DNA of 64,000 bases from Kastovskya adunca ATA6-11-RM4 (GTDB taxonomy: Bacteria; Cyanobacteriota; Cyanobacteriia; Cyanobacteriales; Coleofasciculaceae), in NCBI GenBank assembly GCA_019359445.1, contig JAHHHJ010000003.1, positions 62,001 through 126,000 of the forward strand, given 5' to 3'. Of the stretch, positions 24,638 through 33,523 are shown piece after piece. Position numbers and translations under genes: made by a program. Position 1 is the stretch's first letter. Every line of letters begins with the position of its first letter. Below the pieces are notes generated by a model, which saw only the letters and a list, made by a program, of their open reading frames with translations, did not search any database and was not told the origin of the DNA.

Positions 24638-25687
24638 TTAGCGATTTAGCAGTGATTGAATGCGCTGTGGCGGCAAAAATATTTTGTAGGCTTGACCAAC
24701 AATTTTAGTCTTTGGTACAAATCCCCAAACGTGAGAGTCAAAACTATTGTTACGATTGTCGCCTAAGACAAAATAGGAATTAGCAGGCACGACCGTTGTT
24801 CCCCATTGATAAACGGGGGATTCGGCAATATAGGTTTCTTGTAAGGGTTGGTTATTAATATATACAATGCCGTTGTTGATGCGAACGGCTTGCCCCGGCT
24901 TGCCAATGACGCGCTTGATATAAAATTGCTCTTTGTTTTTATCAGCTTGGGAGTCTAAATCTTTAGCCGCTTGAGGAGCTTTGAAGACGATAAAATCGCC
25001 AGTTTCGGGAAGATAATTGCTGGGTTTTTTAACAAAAATTTTGTCACCTACTTGTAGAGTAGGAAGCATTGATTTACTAGGAATTTCAAAAATTTCGACT
25101 TCCTGAGCAATTACCTGAGGTAAGTAACTTCCGAATAACTGGAACGCTAAAACCGCACTTACAATCAGGAAGATTTTTAAATACTGTCGATTTTTTTGGC
25201 GCTTGGGAAAGCTGATAAAAGCATGGTAGCAGCTAACGGCAGAGATAATCGGGCTAAAAATAAGTAACTGTGAAGAGAAGGATTTTAGAGCAGAAACAAT
25301 AATGAGCAAAGATAGAAAAAAAGCCCCAAGAATGGGTTTTTGCAGATAAAAATGTCCTAATCCCGGTAAAACTCTGGAAAGAAAAACCGCAAACCAGGGA
25401 TTTTTGTGGATTCGGGGAATTTTTTCGAGTTGCGGATTGTTGAGCTGCTGAAAAACTGAAGCGTGGGCGTCAAAGAGACTGGCAATGTAGAGAATGCTGA
25501 TGGGGAGCAAACAGTATAAGCCAGTAATGGTATTGCCAGTAGGACTGAAAATTGACCAAATGGCGATCGCGATCAGTGCTAGCTGGCTAGCAGCAAATGC
25601 TATTCCCTTGAGTGTCTTCCCAGCGTATAGCTGTCCGATACCGGGAAAAAACATGGAGAGATTAACCGCTAACCAAGGTTCAAACAT
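24638..25687 (-). CDS. lepB: Signal peptidase I with an extended N-terminal membrane domain
   Basis: A 349-residue protein. The C-terminal 160 residues are a type I signal peptidase: catalytic S206 in IPSKSMLPT, general-base K258 in YIKRVIGKPG, and box E GDNRNNSFDSHVWGFVP. The N-terminal 190 residues form a membrane domain with two copies of a PGIGQLY/PGLGHFY motif (residues 15-21 and 108-114), each in a hydrophobic hairpin, recalling TM2/DUF5683-type modules. Standard LepB has one or two anchor helices only. The fusion should process exported preproteins at the plasma or thylakoid membrane. ATG at 25687; alone on its strand. Confidence 0.88.
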   Translation of the reverse strand: MFEPWLAVNLSMFFPGIGQLYAGKTLKGIAFAASQLALIAIAIWSIFSPTGNTITGLYCLLPISILYIASLFDAHASVFQQLNNPQLEKIPRIHKNPWFAVFLSRVLPGLGHFYLQKPILGAFFLSLLIIVSALKSFSSQLLIFSPIISAVSCYHAFISFPKRQKNRQYLKIFLIVSAVLAFQLFGSYLPQVIAQEVEIFEIPSKSMLPTLQVGDKIFVKKPSNYLPETGDFIVFKAPQAAKDLDSQADKNKEQFYIKRVIGKPGQAVRINNGIVYINNQPLQETYIAESPVYQWGTTVVPANSYFVLGDNRNNSFDSHVWGFVPKTKIVGQAYKIFLPPQRIQSLLNR

Positions 25688-25908
25688 ACCGCAAGTTTTG
25701 AGTCAGTGAGCTAGGGGTTAGGGTTTTTCGTCGGTACGCAAAACTTAAAGGCTAAATTTTGCAGTCGTTACTATTATCGCTGCGAAGTGGCGATCGCCCG
25801 GTAGGTTATTAGTTTTCAATCCCGGCACCTATTTTATCTAGGCATCATGCCGGATAACCTGCCTATCATAGAGAAGACTCTCTTGAGATGGTATAACTTC
25901 TCTCCCCG

Positions 25909-28900
25909 ATGATTGCCCCTAGCGAGTTTAAGTGCTATCTACAAGAAATCTGCCGCCGCTACGAGCAGTGGTGGACTGTGGATGCTTTGACTGAAATGAT
26001 CGCGGATCGACAGGCAACCTTCTCATTTGAGCAGATGGTGCAAACTGAGGAGAAGAAGCCAAGGGAGAAGCCGCAGATAGTCTCACTGCCAATAGTCAAA
26101 GGAATCCAGAATTACGTCAAATCTGAGCATATTTTGCTGGTAGGTTCGCCAGGTGTCGGCAAATCAACGGCGCTTTTGCGTTGTTTGGTCAGTTTTGCAA
26201 AAGAAGAGCTTGGGAAAGCAGAACCTCGAATTCCCGTGCTGGTTCCGTTGAAAAGGTACAACGTCCGTTTTTCTAGCTCTGAAGATCCTTCAGGGATGTT
26301 GACTCTGATTAGAGAGGCGCTTAAGCCACAACTACGACTGAAAATTTCAGAAGTTGAAGAACTACTGTTTGAGGAACGGCTGATTCTGCTCTTGGATGGC
26401 TTGAACGAGATGCCAGCAGACACAGTTCGTACACAACTGAAAGCATTTCGTGAGGAGTGCGATAAGATACCATTCATCTGCACAACGCGAGAGCTAGGCA
26501 GCGGCGATTTGGGCATCAAAAGAAGGTTGGAAGTTCAACCGCCTAGCCCTCTAGAAATCAATCGCTTCTTGCGAGAATGTATGCCCGCTCAAGCGGAACA
26601 GGTGTTGCAATTGTTGAGCCGAGACAATCGAGAGTTAAGCCGCACGCCATTTGTCTTGTGGATGCTGTATCACTTGTTTCAGGAGACGGGCGCTGTTGTA
26701 GAGACTTTGGGAGAGGCATTCCGTCAATTTTTTCAGTCTTTCAAAAAATACAAGGAAGACGCACCCGTTACAGATGAGCGTCGCAAAGCTTGGAATCCTT
26801 GGCTGGAACATCTGGCGTTCACAATGCTGGACTCCCCGGAGCCAAACGATCCTGGCTTAGTAATCTCTGATGAGCAAGCAGAAAAAGTCCTTGCTGAAAG
26901 GTTTGGCGATCTTCATGGTGCTTCATCCCGGATTGAAGAGTTACTGAAGTATCACTTTTTGGAAAGAGTCTCTGAGAAGGAAGTTAGTTTTCACCATCAA
27001 CTAATCCAGGAATACTATGCGGCGGAATACTTGCTGCAATATTTACCTGAACTTCTGAGGGATGAGGAAGGTGAAACGCAACTAAAATGTTACTATCTCA
27101 ACTACCGAAAGTGGACAGAACCCCTGGCACTGATGCTGGAGTTAGTGGAGGAGCAGACACAGACAGTACAAGTGGTGCAGTTAGCTTTAGAGGTAGATTT
27201 GAGGCTAGGAGCGAGGCTAGCGGGGGCAGTAAAATCACAGTTTCAGGAACAAACAGTTAGTTTAGTTAAAGGACTAGTAATTCCTCAGTACCTCGAAATA
27301 CGTTTGTTAGGTATAACGCGCTCTGGATATGCTGTTACTTCCATAAAACAAGCCTTGAAAAATGAAAATTTTGATACTCGCACTTTAGCTATTTCTGCTC
27401 TAGGGGAGATTAATAATGAGGCTACAACTTCCGTTTTGATCGAAATTTTAGAAGATAAAAACGAAGATTCTATGATTCGAGCTACAGCAGCTCGTACTTT
27501 GGGAGAAATCGGCAGTAGCAAGGTAACTTCTTCTCTAATTAAAGCTTTAAAAAATACTCGTTTAGTCCAAACAATAATTTTTACTGAAATAAAAGAAAAT
27601 GTCTCTCAAGTTCCAAATCAAACTTTACTCGAAGCCCATAGTAGAATTTCTACAGTTTGTAGGAGTATTATTGAGACGTTAGGAAAAATTGGCAACGAAT
27701 CTGCAGTTCCTATTTTGATACAAGTCTGGCGAGATCCAGATTCGATGTTTTGCTATGAAGCTGCTGTTACTCTGAGGAAAATTGGTGGTAAGGTTGCGGT
27801 TTCTAATTTACTACAGGCTTTAAGAAAACCTAGTCAAGCTAATTGTATTGCTAGCAGCTCTGCTTATGCATTTGGAACGGTTAGAGATAAAGCAGCAGTT
27901 CCTGATTTAATGCAAGCGTTGAAGGACAAGAACAATGAGTCTTTATTTCGTCATGATGTTGCTATTGCACTAGGCGAAATGGGCAGTGAAGATGCAATTT
28001 CTCTTTTACTCCAAATAATCGAAGACAAGAATGAAGAATCTTTAGTTCGTTACGGTGCAGCTTATGCATTAGGAGAACTTAGATGTAAGAATACAATTCC
28101 CGCTTTACTTCAAACTATGGAAGATAAAGACGTTCAGATTCGGAGTGGTGTTGCTTATGCCTTAGGAAAAACTGGTAGTGAAGAGGCAATCTCTATTTTA
28201 GTTAAAACGCTAGAAAATCAGATTGAAGACCAGAATGTTCGTTCTGCTGCTGCTTATGCCTTAGGAAAAATTGGTAGTAGAACTGTAATTACTCATTTAG
28301 TTGAAGCTTTAAGCGATCAAGAATATTCAGTTCGTATGCGTGCAGTAGAAGCACTAGGTGAACTTGGAGGTAGTACAGAGGTTCCATTAATAATAAAAAT
28401 ATTGGAAAATCAAGATGAGTACTATGATATTCGCCATACTGCTGCTTACGTGTTAGGAAAAATTGGAACTGAGGCAGCTATTAGGGGACTACTATCGGTT
28501 TTAAAAGATAGAAACCCACATATTCGTCGGAGTGCTATCGACGGATTAGAGAAAGCTAAATCTGAGAAAACTACTACTAAGTTGATAGAAAATTCATTAA
28601 TAAGCTGTTTAAATGACGAAGCCTTTTTTGTTCGTCAGAATGCTGCTTATGCTTTAGGAAAAATCGCTACCTCTGAAATACTAACCAATCTGACTGATCT
28701 TCTACGAGAAATGGGAGAAACAGATTTACTAGATACAATTTCTCACATCCAATCACGCTGTGGATTCTACAACTACGAAATTGCCCAATCTAGCCCATCA
28801 GAACTGCCAAATGCAAACGGTAATGTACAAAATGAATTCATCCAAGGAAGACTTAACGTGACCAACAACTTCAACTTCGATCAACGCGGAGCAAGCATCG

Positions 28901-29235
28901 GTGTTAATGTCGCTAATGAAGGTAGCAACATTAAATTCATCCAACATGCGAAGCAGAGTATTAACATCTCCGAGCAAGATCTTGCGGAAGCTGCTCAAAA
29001 GATTCAAGCTCTCTTGAATCAACTCGCTCAAACCTATCCCCCTACCACCGAAACCCAACAACAAAACTTTATCCAAAAATTCTTAGAACAGCTTGAATCT
29101 ACTCCTAACCTCATCAAAGTTCTCCTCGCAGGTGGCATCGAAGGACTGAAAATTCTCTGTCCTCCTGCCGGAATTCCTGTTGAAATGGCACGTCGTCTCT
29201 ACGAAGTCGTGCAAGAACGTCACAGTCAACGGTAA
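25909..29235 (+). CDS. NACHT-HEAT STAND NTPase, candidate defence protein
   Basis: An 1108-residue protein. Residues 1-60 are a short N-terminal domain (YLQEICRRYEQWW) typical of cyanobacterial NACHT proteins. The NACHT NTPase follows, with Walker A GSPGVGKST (79-87), Walker B LILLLDGLNEMP (158-169) and the sensor-like CTTRELG near 191. Winged/helical parts run to about 440. From about 460 to 950 are ten or more HEAT/PBS-lyase repeats (AAYALGKIGS type). Residues 960-1108 are a C-terminal cyanobacterial domain ending near ILCPPAGIP. No toxin effector is fused. STAND NTPases of this type act in antiphage sensing; that role is inferred here. The HEAT section is more AT-rich than the flanks. A toxin-antitoxin pair follows after 17 bp. 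Confidence 0.88.
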   Translation: MIAPSEFKCYLQEICRRYEQWWTVDALTEMIADRQATFSFEQMVQTEEKKPREKPQIVSLPIVKGIQNYVKSEHILLVGSPGVGKSTALLRCLVSFAKEELGKAEPRIPVLVPLKRYNVRFSSSEDPSGMLTLIREALKPQLRLKISEVEELLFEERLILLLDGLNEMPADTVRTQLKAFREECDKIPFICTTRELGSGDLGIKRRLEVQPPSPLEINRFLRECMPAQAEQVLQLLSRDNRELSRTPFVLWMLYHLFQETGAVVETLGEAFRQFFQSFKKYKEDAPVTDERRKAWNPWLEHLAFTMLDSPEPNDPGLVISDEQAEKVLAERFGDLHGASSRIEELLKYHFLERVSEKEVSFHHQLIQEYYAAEYLLQYLPELLRDEEGETQLKCYYLNYRKWTEPLALMLELVEEQTQTVQVVQLALEVDLRLGARLAGAVKSQFQEQTVSLVKGLVIPQYLEIRLLGITRSGYAVTSIKQALKNENFDTRTLAISALGEINNEATTSVLIEILEDKNEDSMIRATAARTLGEIGSSKVTSSLIKALKNTRLVQTIIFTEIKENVSQVPNQTLLEAHSRISTVCRSIIETLGKIGNESAVPILIQVWRDPDSMFCYEAAVTLRKIGGKVAVSNLLQALRKPSQANCIASSSAYAFGTVRDKAAVPDLMQALKDKNNESLFRHDVAIALGEMGSEDAISLLLQIIEDKNEESLVRYGAAYALGELRCKNTIPALLQTMEDKDVQIRSGVAYALGKTGSEEAISILVKTLENQIEDQNVRSAAAYALGKIGSRTVITHLVEALSDQEYSVRMRAVEALGELGGSTEVPLIIKILENQDEYYDIRHTAAYVLGKIGTEAAIRGLLSVLKDRNPHIRRSAIDGLEKAKSEKTTTKLIENSLISCLNDEAFFVRQNAAYALGKIATSEILTNLTDLLREMGETDLLDTISHIQSRCGFYNYEIAQSSPSELPNANGNVQNEFIQGRLNVTNNFNFDQRGASIGVNVANEGSNIKFIQHAKQSINISEQDLAEAAQKIQALLNQLAQTYPPTTETQQQNFIQKFLEQLESTPNLIKVLLAGGIEGLKILCPPAGIPVEMARRLYEVVQERHSQR

Positions 29236-29252
29236 GCAAAGGAGAACAAATC

Positions 29253-29522
29253 ATGCAAATCACCATCGAACTCCCCGACGACATCGCCAATCAACTGCAA
29301 CTGCAACCCGCCAACATCTCCCGCCGAATTTTAGAACTCATCGCGGCTGATAACTATCGCCAAGGACGCACTGGCGCTGCCCAAGTCCGGCGAATGCTCA
29401 ACTTATCATCCCGCTGGGAAACCTACGAATTCCTCAAGCGTGAAAAAGCCCACTTGCCCTACACTGAAGACGACTTGGAGCAGGATGCACAAGCTATTGG
29501 CAACGTTTTAGCCAAGGAATGA
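29253..29522 (+). CDS. UPF0175 family protein, probable antitoxin
   Basis: An 89-residue protein of UPF0175. It opens with the beta-strand MQITIELPDDIANQL, followed by ISRRILELIAADNYRQG and a ribbon-helix-helix/HTH-like part (AAQVRRMLNLSSRWETYEFLK). UPF0175 genes typically precede DUF3368 PIN genes and are regarded as the antitoxin. AGGAG at correct spacing precedes the ATG at 29253, 17 bp after the NACHT gene's stop. Its own stop overlaps the downstream ATG, so the pair is translationally coupled. Cognate DNA- or toxin-binding is inferred from the family. Confidence 0.88.
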   Translation: MQITIELPDDIANQLQLQPANISRRILELIAADNYRQGRTGAAQVRRMLNLSSRWETYEFLKREKAHLPYTEDDLEQDAQAIGNVLAKE

Positions 29523-29992
29523 TTATTGTCTCCAATACTTCCCCAATCAACTACCTAATCCTGATTGGTCACATCAACCTTTTGCCCGAACTGTTTAGGC
29601 AAATCATCATTCCCCAGGCAGTTTACAGCGAACTGTCCGATGCATCTGCCCCCTCACCTGTCCAAACTTGGATTGCAACTCCACCCGATTGGCTCAACAT
29701 TCAGCCTGTCAGCCAATCTTCGGATGCAATTCTTGATCTACTCGATCCTGGAGAACGCGAAGCCATTCTTCTAGCCCAAGAACTCAATGCAGATTTACTT
29801 TTATTAGATGATATGAAGGCACGTCGCACTGCCACAGAAAGAGGATTTGCGATCGCGGGCATCCTCGGAATTCTAGATCAAGCAGCGACGATGAAACTCA
29901 TCGATCTACCTGCTGCTGTCCAAAACCTTCAAAGTACATCCTTCTGGGCATCTGACAGTTTGTTTCAAAAGTTGTTAGATAAGCACTTGTGA
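29519..29992 (+). CDS. DUF3368 PIN-like protein, probable RNase toxin
   Basis: A 157-residue DUF3368 protein. Acidic residues expected of a PIN nuclease are visible: the first Ser/Asn-Thr strand VSNTSPINYL, LLDPGEREAILLAQEL with conserved Asp/Glu, and LLLLDDMKARRTA with the Asp pair. PIN toxins of VapC type cleave RNA, and DUF3368 is the partner family of UPF0175. ATG at 29519 overlaps the antitoxin stop (ATGA). Length is normal, without frameshift, so it is probably functional. It may stabilise the cassette or guard the NACHT gene; that link is inferred from proximity only. Confidence 0.87.
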   Translation: MIIVSNTSPINYLILIGHINLLPELFRQIIIPQAVYSELSDASAPSPVQTWIATPPDWLNIQPVSQSSDAILDLLDPGEREAILLAQELNADLLLLDDMKARRTATERGFAIAGILGILDQAATMKLIDLPAAVQNLQSTSFWASDSLFQKLLDKHL

Positions 29993-30022
29993 ATTACCTT
30001 ACTTCCTGAGTAAATCCCCGGA

Positions 30023-30116
30023 GATCCCCCTAAATCCCCCTTCAAAAGGGGGACTTTCAAGAGATAGCAAAGCTTCCTCTGGCTTCCCCCCTTTTTAACC
30101 CTGGCTAGGGGGGATC
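30023..30116. repeat. Inverted-repeat element with GATCCCCC ends
   Basis: GATCCCCCT (30023-30031) and AGGGGGGATC (30107-30116) form near-perfect terminal inverted repeats about 94 bp apart. Inside, CCCCCTT with AAGGGGG makes a tight hairpin. This resembles small repeats found in many cyanobacterial genomes. It lies between the toxin gene and the SDR gene and could also end transcripts. Confidence 0.6.
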
Positions 30117-30168
30117 TATCCAATCATTAGGCAACCTAGCCAGTTAACATTACTTTAGAAACAGTCTC

Positions 30169-30942
30169 TTAAGTTTGTCGATTAAGCAGCATCGAGCCAG
30201 CTTGGTCTACTGGTAGCACAAGCACCTCGCTGATATTGACGTGAGGGGGGCGCGTGGCGCAGTAAAACACAACGTCAGCGATATCTTCTGGCGTTAGGGG
30301 AGTCAGTCCCTGATAGACGGTTTTTGCACGGTCTGTATCGCCATGAAACCTCACATTACTGAAGTTAGTTTCCACTAAACCAGGGTCAACGGAACTCACC
30401 CGCACGGGGGTTCCCAGTAAGTCTTGCTTTAACCCTTCGGATATAGCACGAACAGCGGCTTTGGTGGCGCAGTAAACATTGCCACGGGGGTAGGTAAAAT
30501 GTCCGGCAACAGAACCAATATTGATGATGTGACCTTTCCCGCGACTGACCATTCCTGGGACGATTTGGCGCGTCATGTACAGCAGCCCTTTGATATTGGT
30601 ATCGATCATTTCTTCCCAGTCTTGGATGCTGCCTTCCTGTAGCTTGTCGAGTCCGCGACTGAGTCCGGCATTGTTGACGAGAATATCAATGGCTGACCAA
30701 GGTTCTGGGAGGCTGTCTAGGGCAGATTCCACAGCGGCGCGATCGCATACATTAAACGGCAGTACATGCACCTGGCAATTTGTTTCCTGAGAAAGCTTTG
30801 CTGCCAGTGACTCAAGCTTTTCCGGGTGTCGTGCTACCAAAATCAGCTTGGCATTGGCTTGAGCAAACATCTCAGCGCAGGCTGCGCCAATGCCGCTACT
30901 AGCACCCGTAATCAAAACAACTGAATTTTGCAAAGAAGCCAT
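30169..30942 (-). CDS. Short-chain dehydrogenase/reductase, YdfG-like
   Basis: A 257-residue classical SDR. The dinucleotide motif TGASSGIG lies at residues about 13-20, NNAG in LVNNAGLSRG, catalytic Ser in NIGSVAG, and the YxxxK pair in YCATKAAV. The Arg in LVARHP suggests NADP preference. Similar to YdfG-type hydroxy-acid or L-allo-threonine dehydrogenases; the physiological substrate is not known. ATG at 30942. It is convergent with the toxin gene, with the GATCCCCC repeat between. Confidence 0.9.
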   Translation of the reverse strand: MASLQNSVVLITGASSGIGAACAEMFAQANAKLILVARHPEKLESLAAKLSQETNCQVHVLPFNVCDRAAVESALDSLPEPWSAIDILVNNAGLSRGLDKLQEGSIQDWEEMIDTNIKGLLYMTRQIVPGMVSRGKGHIINIGSVAGHFTYPRGNVYCATKAAVRAISEGLKQDLLGTPVRVSSVDPGLVETNFSNVRFHGDTDRAKTVYQGLTPLTPEDIADVVFYCATRPPHVNISEVLVLPVDQAGSMLLNRQT

Positions 30943-31055
30943 AAAATTTGGGATTTTTAGCTTCTAGAGTAATCGAAAATCGCCGATTGGTTGGTGTGAG
31001 GGCGAAAAAAGCGATCGCACAACCGGGAAGGTAAAGAGTGCAACCGCAGGATAAT

Positions 31056-31841
31056 CTAACGCTCTACTACATTCAGGCGCTGAGTAATAGTAGTCATCCC
31101 ATCCCCTCGAATTAAGACGGCGGAAATCCACTGTCCATCTGGGCGTAGGGGGGCTTTACCTACTTTGAAAATTCCTCCGGCTGAGAGCAACTCTAGTTCA
31201 AACTTTGAGGGACTCATCAGGCGATCGCTATTAACCGGTTCTTCCATGGCGGTTCCTAAAAGTAAGGCATCGCCGAGGGGTTCTTGGACAATGGCGTCAA
31301 AGCTGTACTGCTGCCCTACTCGCACCTGTTCGGGTAAGTTAACCTTCACGGTGGGGGGATTCTTACCAGACATTAGCTGAGTGCGCTCGGCAAGAACTGT
31401 CTGCTCAACAATTTTTTGGTCATCGAAGCGCTGACGCGATCGCAATGTCGATTCTAGCTTCACCCCAGATCCGGCATCAGGCTGCGTCCCCGTAATGTAG
31501 GTAACGGTTTCGGCAATAATATCATCCCCTTTTGCTTCCCAAGATTTCAGTTCAGTGCGGTACTTCAGCTCTGGATAGCGCTCCCAAAGCTGAGTTAAGG
31601 AGCTTTTGAGGGCATCACGAGTTAAGCCGTCGGTATGGGTGAAGTTTGGGCTATAAAACTGCATTACCCCCTCAAGGTTACGAGCGTTGGCGGCGACATC
31701 AATTTGAGCGATCGCATTTTTCAGCTCTTCTGGTGCCGTTTCTGGGCTAGCGGCTTGGGCTGGGCTGAGGAAGGAAAAAGCCACGAGCAAAGAAGCAACC
31801 AGGTTGAACGGTTGCCGAAAAGAGGTTACAGGGTTACGCAT
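31056..31841 (-). CDS. Secreted NTF2/SnoaL-like protein
   Basis: A 261-residue protein with a signal peptide (LVASLLVAFSFLSPAQA). The ATG at 31841 (MRNPVTSFRQ) is preferred over the one nine codons earlier. After the signal there is an NTF2-like cone (about 35-150) with AIAQIDVAANARNLEGVMQFYSPNF, a pattern of the SnoaL/NTF2 family, and a beta-rich C-terminal domain (about 160-260) that looks like a predicted fibronectin/Ig-like fold. Ligand unknown. Exported to periplasm or lumen. It is alone; murG begins divergently 220 bp away. Confidence 0.75.
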   Translation of the reverse strand: MRNPVTSFRQPFNLVASLLVAFSFLSPAQAASPETAPEELKNAIAQIDVAANARNLEGVMQFYSPNFTHTDGLTRDALKSSLTQLWERYPELKYRTELKSWEAKGDDIIAETVTYITGTQPDAGSGVKLESTLRSRQRFDDQKIVEQTVLAERTQLMSGKNPPTVKVNLPEQVRVGQQYSFDAIVQEPLGDALLLGTAMEEPVNSDRLMSPSKFELELLSAGGIFKVGKAPLRPDGQWISAVLIRGDGMTTITQRLNVVER

Positions 31842-32059
31842 AGCGTGGTAGTAGTGGTGATTAAACAAAGGGAATCTAATTTCTATCGTTCTATCTTAGC
31901 GGGGAGTCTGATGGGGTTATCGTACTGCCACCAGTACCCTAGGTTTAGTTATAGGTACGACGATATCCTCAAATAAACAAAGAGGCAGGTCGAGTACCTA
32001 AATACCCTCGCCAATTTATAACTGATTTTTGATTTTACCCGTTGCTGCCTAGGAGAAAG

Positions 32060-33124
32060 ATGTCTAAGTCACCCATTCGATTGCTGATTGCTGCTAGTGG
32101 TACGGGGGGACATTTGTTTCCGGCGATCGCTCTTGCTGAACAGTTATCTGATTATGAGATTGAGTGGCTAGGCGTTCCAGATCGCCTAGATCGTGAGTTA
32201 GTTCCCGCTCAGTACCCCCTACATACGATCGCCGTTGAAGGATTTCAGCAGCGGTTTGGACTAGGCAGCGTGCGAATCCTCAAGGGGCTGATTGCCTCAA
32301 TTCGGGTGGTGCAACGACTGCTCAAAAATCGGCAAATTGACGCCGTATTTACCACAGGTGGTTATATTGCCGCTCCCGCAATCATGGCGGCGCGATTCCA
32401 AGGTTTACCTGTTATTTTGCATGAATCCAATGCCATACCTGGCAAGGTAACCCGCTGGCTCAGTCCCTTCTGTAGTGCGGTGGCGCTAGGGTTTGAGTCG
32501 GCGGCTCAGTATCTTCCCAAAGCAAAAACCGTTTATGTAGGAACGCCTGTGAGGGCAAACTTTCAAAAGCCGTGCCAGCTAGAGTTACCCATTCCGGATC
32601 ATGTGCCCTTGATTGTCGTGGTGGGCGGTTCCCAAGGCGCGATCGCGGTTAATCAATTTGTGCGTCAGTCTGCCCCTGCTTGGTTGGCAACAGGGGCTTG
32701 GGTGGTTCATCTCACAGGCGATAAAGACCCTGATGCTAAAAGCCTGGAACACCCGCAGTATCTTTCCCTACCCTTTTATGACAATATGGCAGGACTATTT
32801 CAACGTGCCGATTTAGCCATCAGTCGTGCAGGTGCGGGGACGCTAACCGAACTCGCCGTCACCCAAACCCCCGCCCTTCTGATTCCCTTTCCCTACGCGG
32901 CTGAAGATCACCAAGCCTTTAATGCGAAAATTTTTGCCGATGCTGGGGCGGCGTTAGTTTTCCGTCAGTCGGAACTGACAGCGGAAGTGTTAGAAAGTAA
33001 GGTTTTGCATTTGTTGCGATCGCCAGAATTATTGCAGGAAATGGCGCACAAATCCGGCACTCTCGCTGTAACCGATAGTGCAAAACGTTTAGCGGCTTTA
33101 GTGAGTGATTTGAAGGATAAATAA
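32060..33124 (+). CDS. murG: MurG lipid II synthase (GlcNAc transferase)
   Basis: A 354-residue GT28 enzyme that adds GlcNAc to lipid I, making lipid II at the inner face of the membrane. ATG at 32060 (MSKSPIRLLIA) follows AGGAGA; an upstream TTG six codons earlier is rejected. Conserved parts: the first glycine loop ASGTGGHLFPAIALA, HESNAIPGKVTRW, the second loop VVGGSQGAIAVN, the UDP-GlcNAc site SRAGAGTLTELAV and a final LIPFPYAAEDHQ. All fit a complete enzyme. No other mur/fts cluster genes are adjacent, as is usual in cyanobacteria. Confidence 0.96.
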   Translation: MSKSPIRLLIAASGTGGHLFPAIALAEQLSDYEIEWLGVPDRLDRELVPAQYPLHTIAVEGFQQRFGLGSVRILKGLIASIRVVQRLLKNRQIDAVFTTGGYIAAPAIMAARFQGLPVILHESNAIPGKVTRWLSPFCSAVALGFESAAQYLPKAKTVYVGTPVRANFQKPCQLELPIPDHVPLIVVVGGSQGAIAVNQFVRQSAPAWLATGAWVVHLTGDKDPDAKSLEHPQYLSLPFYDNMAGLFQRADLAISRAGAGTLTELAVTQTPALLIPFPYAAEDHQAFNAKIFADAGAALVFRQSELTAEVLESKVLHLLRSPELLQEMAHKSGTLAVTDSAKRLAALVSDLKDK

Positions 33125-33523
33125 TCTCTCATGACACCAAGGGAATTAGCCCTATGGGGTGAGGCTTCTGAAAAATTGCTAAGGTTTAATAAGTAATAAA
33201 GTTGCCAAATATTACAAAATTAATGCTCATACAATAGCACCTAAAATAGCAAAAATATTGCAAAGTAGTTCCTGCTGAAGCAATTTTTATTAAGAGTTGA
33301 AAGTGTAGGGGTGAGAGACTTTGCTCCTGATATAGCCTCAAACTGAAAAAGCAATAGTCTCCGATAATTTATTGATAATTTTACTGCTTAAACTTCGCGA
33401 GAAAACGTTTAAATACTCTAGACAAAATTAATGATGTATGTCTAGAAGTTTTTCCTAGCCTACTTCAGTCAATGAAGGTTAGAATATTCCCCATTGTCTA
33501 AAAACAACTTAAACCAAAACTAA
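33125..33523. other. Intergenic region upstream of desB
   Basis: A 400-bp AT-rich leader or promoter region. TCTAGAC (33417-33423) and GTCTAGA (33440-33446) are a perfect 7-bp inverted repeat, followed by AGTTTTT; it may be an operator or a weak attenuator. No gene was seen. Near 33138, CCAAGGG and CCCTATGG could form an imperfect hairpin after murG. Confidence 0.5.
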
